This document shows positions 1 to 4,621 of a stretch of 7,076 bases of DNA, one piece after another (position 1 is the first letter of the stretch; every line of letters starts with the position of its first letter). A program made the position numbers and the translations under genes. The notes below the pieces were generated by a model that worked only from the letters and a program-made list of their open reading frames with translations, ran no database searches and was not told where the DNA came from. Source of the DNA: Candidatus Fermentithermobacillaceae bacterium UBA3951 (lineage in GTDB: Bacteria; Bacillota; Sulfobacillia; Fermentithermobacillales; Fermentithermobacillaceae); NCBI GenBank assembly GCA_002385465.1, contig DGDN01000015.1, forward strand, positions 1 to 7,076. Direction: 5' to 3'.

Positions 1-2
1 AA

Positions 3-698
3 GCTGCCGCCGCAGGCTATATCCGCTACATATTGGCTACTAGAGACGGCGGTACAGCCTACGTATTCACCACCCACGGGAGGCCCGGACTTGAGCGTCT
101 GCTCAGGGACCTGTACCGAGAGGCCGGTGTTCCGTGGGAAGTGATCTTGCGCTACTTAAGGCCTGCACCCCGCCCGGTACCCGTGCCCAGGCCGGAACCA
201 CGGCCCGAGCCGAAGCCCGAGCCTCAGCCGGAACCTCAGCCTGAGCCCGAGCCCCAGCCGGAGCCCGAGCCTCAGCCAAAACCAGACCCTGAGCCGAATC
301 CGGAGCAGAGCGGCATGACCGCCAAGGAGCAGGAAATGCTCAAGCTGGTCAACCAGGAGAGGGCGAAACTGGGCCTCAATCCTCTTGAGCCCGATATGGA
401 GCTCGTAAAGCTCGCCAGGATGAAGGCACAGGACATGATCGACTTGGGCTACTTTGCGCACCAGTCGCCGACCTACGGCTCGCCCTTTGACATGATGAGG
501 GCGGCCGGGATCACTTACCGCACTGCCGGCGAAAACCTGGCAGGAGCCGGGACGGTCGAGAGGGCTCACACGGCCCTTATGAACAGCGACGGTCACCGCA
601 GGAACATACTGAACCCGGCGTATGACCACGTGGGGATAGGTATCATAGAAGGCGGCCCTTACGGGCTCATGTGCGTCCAGATGTTCACGGGCCAGTAA
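3..698 (+). CDS. CAP/SCP-domain (YkwD-like) protein with Pro-Glu linker, 5' partial
   Basis: The reading frame is open to the window edge, so the gene almost certainly begins upstream. The first possible in-frame start, a TTG at 33, has no ribosome binding site and would begin mid-domain. Numbering from that TTG, residues 1-42 form an unrecognised globular segment (ending near PWEVILRYL). Residues 43-92 are a Pro-Glu repeat linker (PEPQ/PEPE/PEPK units). Residues 95-221 are a CAP domain of the bacterial YkwD type: LVNQERAKLGL at the start, AHQSP (His143), AGENLA (Glu167), SDGHRRNIL (His188) and a closing VGIG...MCVQMFTG. The His and Glu residues match the family's conserved pocket. Bacterial YkwD proteins are usually exported and wall-associated, some are sporulation proteins, and their activity is mostly unproven. 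Any signal peptide lies outside the window. The CAP assignment is firm; the function and N-terminal segment are unknown. Confidence 0.9.
   Translation, partial: AAAAGYIRYILATRDGGTAYVFTTHGRPGLERLLRDLYREAGVPWEVILRYLRPAPRPVPVPRPEPRPEPKPEPQPEPQPEPEPQPEPEPQPKPDPEPNPEQSGMTAKEQEMLKLVNQERAKLGLNPLEPDMELVKLARMKAQDMIDLGYFAHQSPTYGSPFDMMRAAGITYRTAGENLAGAGTVERAHTALMNSDGHRRNILNPAYDHVGIGIIEGGPYGLMCVQMFTGQ
159..308 (+). repeat. Pro-Glu repeat linker coding sequence
   Basis: About 50 codons encode alternating Pro and charged or polar residues, mainly as PEPQ, PEPE, PEPR and PEPK. The DNA is correspondingly repetitive (gagccc, cagccg, gagcct units). Such extended rods commonly separate a wall-spanning or anchoring part from a terminal domain, here the CAP domain. 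The repetition makes length variation by slippage likely between strains. Confidence 0.85.
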
Positions 699-744
699 TC
701 CCTTCTAGACGCTCCTAAGCGCCCACAAAAGCAGTTTCAACTTA

Positions 745-770
745 CGCCGGAGAGCTCATGCTCTCCGGCG
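745..770 (+). terminator. Strong hairpin after CAP gene, T-poor terminator candidate
   Basis: There is a perfect 11-base-pair stem: CGCCGGAGAGC at 745-755 pairs with GCTCTCCGGCG at 760-770 around a TCAT loop. It lies 46 bases after the CAP stop codon. The following bases (cttcctgctc) hold some T residues but no run, so it departs from a classic intrinsic terminator. It may end transcription from the left and, being a symmetric stem, may also shield against minus-strand read-through. Confidence 0.6.
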
Positions 771-847
771 CTTCCTGCTCAACAAGGCAGGTCCCGGTCT
801 CACGGTCTATATGTCTCTGAGAGGTGACAGCGTGGCTTCGGGTGAGC

Positions 848-878
848 CTAGACCGGTCGCCGCCCGGCTCCAGTCTAG
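848..878. repeat. Inverted repeat at end of minus-strand SH3 gene
   Basis: CTAGAC at 848-853 and GTCTAG at 873-878 are exact inverted repeats. The right arm covers the TAG stop of the minus-strand gene (875-877). Inside are smaller GC-rich pairings, such as the palindrome GACCGGTC at 851-858. It could form a weak 3' hairpin on the minus transcript. No T run follows, so a terminator role is only possible. Confidence 0.3.
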
Positions 879-1252
879 TCCGACATCCGCACGTAATCCC
901 TAAACACCCAGCCGTCCTTCCCGTCGTAAAGCTGGATGCCCACCCAGTTGCCCCTTCGCTCAGTGACGATAACGGGGGTGCCTCTCGACAGCTGGGCCCT
1001 GACTAACGCTTGGGGGCTGGGTGCCTCGCGGAAATTGACTTCGTCGTCGATGATCATGCCGAACCCCATGAACCTGTTGGGCACCTTGCCGGTGGAAAGG
1101 AGCCTGAGGGTCTCGATTTCAAACTTCTTCTGCGCGATTATCCTCTCAATAAGTTCTCTTTCCGTCGCACTCTTGGCTCCGGCTCGGAGCTCGGTGTATC
1201 TATCTCGCGCTTTTTGTTCCTGCTCCAGGAGTTCACTCAAAACTTCATCCAT
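875..1252 (-). CDS. Small helical protein with C-terminal SH3b domain
   Basis: This 125-residue protein has two parts. Residues 1-54 are rich in Glu, Lys, Arg and Leu and look like two amphipathic helices, resembling half of a ferritin-like or rubrerythrin-like bundle. However, no ExxH metal motif is seen, so metal binding should not be assumed. Residues 70-123 match a bacterial SH3 (SH3_3) domain: VNFREAPSP, then GTPVIVTERRGNWVGIQL and DGWVFRDYV. SH3b domains usually bind cell-wall peptides or act as protein-interaction modules. There is no signal peptide or membrane segment, so the protein should be cytoplasmic or exported by an unknown route. The ATG at 1252-1250 is supported by a strong ribosome binding site. 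The gene diverges from the two-component operon, with 125 bases between them. The coding call is firm; the role is unknown. Confidence 0.88.
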   Translation of the reverse strand: MDEVLSELLEQEQKARDRYTELRAGAKSATERELIERIIAQKKFEIETLRLLSTGKVPNRFMGFGMIIDDEVNFREAPSPQALVRAQLSRGTPVIVTERRGNWVGIQLYDGKDGWVFRDYVRMSD

Positions 1253-1259
1253 GGAATCC

Positions 1260-1266
1260 CCTCCTT
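1260..1266 (-). promoter_or_regulatory. Ribosome binding site of SH3b gene
   Basis: On the minus strand AAGGAGG lies 7 bases before the ATG at 1252-1250. This near-perfect Shine-Dalgarno sequence fixes the start and indicates ordinary leadered translation for this gene, unlike the divergent response regulator gene. Confidence 0.85.
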
Positions 1267-1362
1267 GTCGGTTAATCCTATGCGGAGACTTATGTGTACA
1301 TGACCGCTCGTCCCAGGGGTTCCGGGGAAAACCAGGCCAGGTCGGCGTTGGTTCTACCGGCG

Positions 1363-1371
1363 TGCTAGAAT
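1363..1371 (+). promoter_or_regulatory. Extended -10 promoter element of response regulator gene
   Basis: TGCTAGAAT is an extended -10 element (TGn followed by TAGAAT). Its 3' end is 6 bases before the ATG at 1378, so transcription should begin at or next to the start codon. No good -35 hexamer is seen at the normal distance, which is tolerated when an extended -10 is present. No Shine-Dalgarno sequence lies between it and the ATG. Together these suggest a leaderless mRNA. Confidence 0.5.
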
Positions 1372-1377
1372 GTTTCC

Positions 1378-2046
1378 ATGAAGATACTTCTGGTAGATGA
1401 CGACGAAGTTCTCACGAGAGCCCTGAAGCGCAGTTTCACGGCCCTGGGTTACGACGTGGCGGTATGCCCGGACGGCATCTCGGTGCTGGAGAGGGTGGGA
1501 AAGGAGGCCCCCTCCATGGTCATCCTGGACGTTATGCTCCCGGGGAAGGACGGTTTTGCGGTACTCCGGGAACTGCGTGAGAGGTATCCGGACCTCCCGG
1601 TGATCATGCTGACCGCTCGTTCAGAGGACATCGACAAGGTGCTGGGCCTGGAGATGGGCGCCGACGATTACTTGGGCAAACCCTTTAACGTGAGAGAACT
1701 GGAAGCCCGCGTGAAGGCCGTCTCGAGGAGGACGGGTGCGGGGGGCAAAGCCCAGCTCAAGCGAGGCGAATTCCTCTTGGACCTTAGGGGCAGGCGCGTC
1801 TGGAAAAGTGGAAGGGAACTAAGACTTTCCGCCAAGGAGTTCGACGTATTCTCGCTTCTCCTTAAGAACCCCGGCATGGTGTTCACTCGCGAGAGGCTTC
1901 TCGAGGAGTGCTGGGGATACGACTACCTGGGCGATTCCCGGGCCGTCGACATCCTTATCTCGAGGCTCCGGGAGAAGGTCGAGGACGACCCGCAAGAGCC
2001 CCGGCTAATCCATACCAAACGGGGAGTGGGTTACTACTGTGAGTAA
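1378..2046 (+). CDS. OmpR/PhoB-family response regulator
   Basis: This 222-residue protein is a DNA-binding response regulator. Residues 1-116 are the receiver domain: acidic pocket Asp8/Asp9 (LLVDDDE), phospho-acceptor Asp51 (ILDVMLPG), switch Thr79 (MLTA) and Lys101 (GKPF). Residues 125-220 are an OmpR-type winged helix, with LSAKEFDVFSLLLKNPGMVFTRERLLEECWG and the recognition and wing region VDILISRLREKVEDD...TKRGVGYYCE. The length is typical for the family. The 3' end overlaps the kinase start by 8 bases, so the two form an operon and are probably translationally coupled cognate partners. MKILLVDDDE is the canonical N-terminus, so ATG 1378 is the right start although no ribosome binding site precedes it. 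The target genes cannot be read from the protein, but tandem repeats before the GerMN gene are a plausible site. Confidence 0.96.
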   Translation: MKILLVDDDEVLTRALKRSFTALGYDVAVCPDGISVLERVGKEAPSMVILDVMLPGKDGFAVLRELRERYPDLPVIMLTARSEDIDKVLGLEMGADDYLGKPFNVRELEARVKAVSRRTGAGGKAQLKRGEFLLDLRGRRVWKSGRELRLSAKEFDVFSLLLKNPGMVFTRERLLEECWGYDYLGDSRAVDILISRLREKVEDDPQEPRLIHTKRGVGYYCE

Positions 2047-3610
2047 CGCTACCCCAGGGCCAGGCGAGCACAAGGACGACAAGAGGGCCGGTAGCGGCAA
2101 TGGGAGCGCACGTGCCGGTGTGGTCCGTCGAGACAGAGAAGAACGAAGAGAGTTTCGGAGCCAAAGGGCGGTCCGGCCTCTCAGCGCCAGGTTTCATCTC
2201 TCTATCACCTACCTGGTGATCATCTGGATCACTCTGGGAGTCCTCCTGGCATATATTTCCCATTATCTTGAGACCACGGCGGTCGGCTCAAGGATGGCGT
2301 ACCTTTATGGCCAAGCCCACGTACTGGCCTCGGCTACACAAGCGGCGGGAGGGCCGAAATGGGGCGTGCTTTGGGAGATCGGTGGGACCCCCGCAAGGGG
2401 GAGAGTTCTCTTAATTGACGATTCCGGCAGGGTTGTCGATGATTCGGCCGCGGCGGCGGAATTCAGGGGAAGGGACTTGAGGGACGTTTCCGAGGTGAGG
2501 GCCGCCCTGGCCGGCGAGCAGGCCGGCAACACCTATTACCTGCCCGGAGACCTGTTTACAGCCTATGTGGCGGTACCTGCCCGGTGGGACGCGGGCTCGA
2601 ACGGCAATGCCGGTGATAGTGGGACCGAAGGCCCGGCGGAAGGCAGCGGCAACGGCGCGGTGTTCATCAGCCAAGACCTAAGTGACATAGTTGATCAATA
2701 CCGGGACATGATGAGGGCCGTGCTGTTGGGAGGAGCCGTGGCATCGGTGCTCTCTCTCATCGTGGCGTGGGGCCTGTCAAGCGTGGTCCTCGGCCCCGTG
2801 CTGGAGCTCTCGGGTATTGCCAGGCGCATGGCTTCCGGGAGGCTCGACCTGCGTGTTACGCCCAAAGGTCCCCGCGAGAGCCGCGACTTGGCCGAATCCT
2901 TCAACTACATGGCTTCGGGGATTGAGAAGACCATGGAAGCCCACGAGCAGTTCTTGGTGGCAGCGGCCCACGAGCTCAGGTCGCCTTTGGCGGCGATGAG
3001 GGCGGTAGTGGAATCCATGGAGATAAAGAGGCCCGAGGTACACGAGCTGTCCGACTTCTTCAGGGATATGAGGGGCGAGCTGGACCGGATCATCCACACC
3101 GCCGAGGAGATACTGGATCTCCTCCGCACAAAGGAGCCTTCCGGAGATGAGAGAGCCGACGCCGTCGATACCGTCCGGTCGGTAGTTGAGAGCCGGAAGC
3201 GGGGGGCTGAGGCTAAAGGCGTCTCGCTTAGGTTCGGCGGCGGGAGCGCGCATGTCGCCTTGAGTCCGGTGATCCTAAGGCTCGTTACCTCAAATCTACT
3301 GGACAACGCGCTTAAGTTCACAGGGACAGGGGGCTCTGTCGAGGTAGACGTGGCGGTCCACGGCGATGACCTCGTTCTTACTGTGTCCGATACCGGGATC
3401 GGCATCCCGGAAGCCGAGATCCCCCGCGTTTTTGAGCGGTTCTACAGGGTGGACCGAGCCAGGCAGAGGTCCACCGGGGGCGCCGGTCTGGGGCTGGCCA
3501 TCGTCAAGGAGGCTGCCGAGAGGTCGGGCGGCTCGGTAAAGGTGGCAAGCCAAGTGGGAGAGGGCTCAACATTCTCGGTAACTTGGCCCGGAGTGGTATT
3601 AGACGACTGA
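2039..3610 (+). CDS. Membrane sensor histidine kinase (HAMP-HisKA-HATPase)
   Basis: This 523-residue kinase should phosphorylate the response regulator encoded just upstream. From the GTG start, residues 1-53 are a charged, low-complexity cytoplasmic tail. TM1 is about 54-75. An extracytoplasmic sensor spans about 76-225 and looks PDC/Cache-like (RVLLIDDSGRVVDDS, then YLPGDLFTAYVAVP and AVFISQDLSDI). TM2 is about 226-252 and HAMP about 253-305. The H-box AAAHELRSPLAAM holds His311. The N-box is SNLLDNALKF (Asn419/Asn423), G1 is DTGIGIP from Asp451, and the F and G2 boxes are FERFYRVDRAR and TGGAGLGLAIVK. All catalytic elements are intact. A Gly/Ser/Asn/Glu-rich insert (about 186-206) interrupts the sensor. 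GTG 2039 has only a weak GGGGAG 12 bases upstream, fitting coupling to the overlapping gene. A GTG at 2120 is an alternative start that removes part of the tail. The signal is unknown. Confidence 0.95.
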   Translation: MSNATPGPGEHKDDKRAGSGNGSARAGVVRRDREERREFRSQRAVRPLSARFHLSITYLVIIWITLGVLLAYISHYLETTAVGSRMAYLYGQAHVLASATQAAGGPKWGVLWEIGGTPARGRVLLIDDSGRVVDDSAAAAEFRGRDLRDVSEVRAALAGEQAGNTYYLPGDLFTAYVAVPARWDAGSNGNAGDSGTEGPAEGSGNGAVFISQDLSDIVDQYRDMMRAVLLGGAVASVLSLIVAWGLSSVVLGPVLELSGIARRMASGRLDLRVTPKGPRESRDLAESFNYMASGIEKTMEAHEQFLVAAAHELRSPLAAMRAVVESMEIKRPEVHELSDFFRDMRGELDRIIHTAEEILDLLRTKEPSGDERADAVDTVRSVVESRKRGAEAKGVSLRFGGGSAHVALSPVILRLVTSNLLDNALKFTGTGGSVEVDVAVHGDDLVLTVSDTGIGIPEAEIPRVFERFYRVDRARQRSTGGAGLGLAIVKEAAERSGGSVKVASQVGEGSTFSVTWPGVVLDD

Positions 3611-3613
3611 AGG

Positions 3614-3630
3614 CAAGTGTTACACACTTG
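3614..3630. repeat. 17-base palindrome after kinase gene
   Basis: CAAGTGT and ACACTTG are perfect 7-base arms around TAC, starting 3 bases after the kinase stop codon. It could be an operator half-site pair, or a weak hairpin at the operon end, since T-containing sequence (ttacgtctt) follows. It overlaps the first TGTTAC direct repeat, so the palindrome and the direct repeats may be alternative readings of one site. Confidence 0.5.
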
Positions 3631-3671
3631 TTACGTCTTGAAAGGACGTTGAAACCTTCCCGCGGCACAAT
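3618..3671 (+). promoter_or_regulatory. Candidate operator and promoter of GerMN gene, 11-base direct repeats
   Basis: TGTTAC occurs at 3618-3623 and 3629-3634, and TTGAAA at 3638-3643 and 3649-3654; each pair has an 11-base start-to-start spacing. Direct repeats at this spacing are the hallmark of OmpR/PhoB-family sites. A -10-like CACAAT at 3666-3671 lies 11 bases after the second TTGAAA. That fits an activator-dependent promoter without a normally spaced -35 element. The repeats are visible directly; the role and the binding protein are inferred. Confidence 0.4.
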
Positions 3672-3692
3672 GGGCGTGAAATGACGGTATCC

Positions 3693-3699
3693 AAGGAGG
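3693..3699 (+). promoter_or_regulatory. Ribosome binding site that sets the GerMN start
   Basis: AAGGAGG lies 8 bases before the ATG at 3708. It falls inside the longer frame that would start at ATG 3681, so it argues that translation begins at 3708. Confidence 0.85.
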
Positions 3700-3707
3700 T
3701 ATCCCGA

Positions 3708-4559
3708 ATGCATAGGCGGTTTTCTCTAGCGGTACTTGCGCTTTTTGTGGCCTTCTTTGCGCTTTCACTGTTGGCCGCCGGGTGCGCGCCCAGGGCCTCG
3801 GGGTCGGAGGACCCAACGCCCGTTGACCCCGTCCCGAGCGCGAGTTACGTGGATTTGGTGCTCTTTTTCGCCGACGATCAAGCCATGGAGGTCCTTCCGG
3901 AGCTCCGTAAGATAGAGGTTCCGAGCGATCCCTCTCAGAGGGTGAGCACCCCGACTCTCGTTGTGCAGGAGCTCCTTAAAGGGCCTAACGACCCGCTGCT
4001 AAGCAAGACGCTGCCGCCCGAGGCAAAGCTTTTGTCGGTGGAGGTTGCCAACGGAGTCGCGTACGTCAACTTCAGCAAAGAACTTCAGACCAAGCATTGG
4101 GGAGGATCGGCGGGAGAGATCATGACCATCTGGTCGCTGGTGGCGTCACTCACCCAGGCCGAGCCGCCCGAGTCTGCGTCGCCCATAAGCAAGGTGCAGA
4201 TCCTCATCGAGGGAAAGACGGTTGAAACATTGGCAGGCCATTACGACATCTCAAAGCCTCTCGTCCGCGAAGTGCGGACCGATACCCCGTTTTTCACCAG
4301 CGATGAGAGGGCGAAGGAGCTCCAGAAGAGAGTCGACGCGGGAGAAGATGAGTGGCGAAGAGACCCCTTGCAGGTGGCAAAGATCGAGGGACCTGCGCGC
4401 GGGCTCCTTCCTGACCTCGAGTATGTGCTGAAGTCGGAAAGCGCAGGGAGGGCCGAGGTCGAGGTCGTACATGAAGGCAAGACCTACAAGATTCTTCTGG
4501 TCCAGCCCGTGAAACAAGGAGAAGGTGGAGTGTGGGTGATCGGGGAAATAACCGGATAG
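3708..4559 (+). CDS. GerMN-domain lipoprotein
   Basis: With the start at ATG 3708 the protein has 283 residues. Residues 1-25 are a lipoprotein signal peptide: MHRRFSL, a hydrophobic core, then LLAAG before the acceptor Cys26. A short Pro/Ser/Asp linker follows. Residues about 46-186 are a GerMN domain, with PTLVVQELLKGP, LPPEAKLLSVEVANGVAYVNFSKE, GGSAGEIMTIWSLVASLTQ and KVQILIEGKTVETLAGHYDIS. GerMN is found in the spore protein GerM and in many Bacillota lipoproteins of poorly known function. Residues about 190-283 form a second domain (WRRDPLQVAKIEGPARGLL, closing AEVEVVHEGKTYKILLVQPVKQGEGGVWVIGEIT) that I do not recognise. The protein should sit on the outer face of the membrane. It follows the kinase gene by 97 bases, with its own candidate promoter. 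An ATG at 3681 would add nine residues before the signal peptide and is disfavoured. Confidence 0.93.
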   Translation: MHRRFSLAVLALFVAFFALSLLAAGCAPRASGSEDPTPVDPVPSASYVDLVLFFADDQAMEVLPELRKIEVPSDPSQRVSTPTLVVQELLKGPNDPLLSKTLPPEAKLLSVEVANGVAYVNFSKELQTKHWGGSAGEIMTIWSLVASLTQAEPPESASPISKVQILIEGKTVETLAGHYDISKPLVREVRTDTPFFTSDERAKELQKRVDAGEDEWRRDPLQVAKIEGPARGLLPDLEYVLKSESAGRAEVEVVHEGKTYKILLVQPVKQGEGGVWVIGEITG

Positions 4560-4589
4560 ACCCGCACGTAGGTTGAGAGAGACTCTAGC

Positions 4590-4621
4590 CCGCCGGGAGC
4601 GTCAAAGCCGCTTCCCGGCGG
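4590..4621. terminator. Hairpin between convergent genes, possible two-way terminator
   Basis: CCGCCGGGAGC at 4590-4600 pairs with GCTTCCCGGCGG at 4610-4621, with one bulged base and a 9-base loop. It includes the last codons and the TGA stop (4604-4602) of the minus-strand CapA gene, and starts 30 bases after the GerMN stop codon. There is no T run on either side, so intrinsic termination is uncertain. Its place between two converging genes fits a shared terminator. Confidence 0.45.

Noticed and set aside
156..629. Long minus-strand open frame opposite the CAP gene
   Set aside because: It exists because the Pro-Glu repeat reads as an Arg/Leu repeat on the other strand. It has no recognisable domain, and the CAP domain on the plus strand is clear.
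1268..1310. Promoter for the SH3b gene with -10 TAGGAT on the minus strand (1280-1275)
   Set aside because: No -35-like hexamer lies at 16-18 bases and there is no extended -10 TG, so the match is not better than chance.
936..1400. Plus-strand open frame opposite the SH3b gene
   Set aside because: The minus strand encodes a recognisable SH3b domain with a strong ribosome binding site. The plus frame has no such support and runs into the response regulator start.
2777..3405. Minus-strand frames opposite the kinase gene
   Set aside because: They are GC-driven shadows; the plus strand carries all the conserved kinase boxes.
3614..3640. Intrinsic terminator for the two-component operon
   Set aside because: The 7-base-pair stem has only a 3-base loop and no real T run. 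Its overlap with the 11-base direct repeats makes an operator at least as likely, so it is listed as a repeat only.
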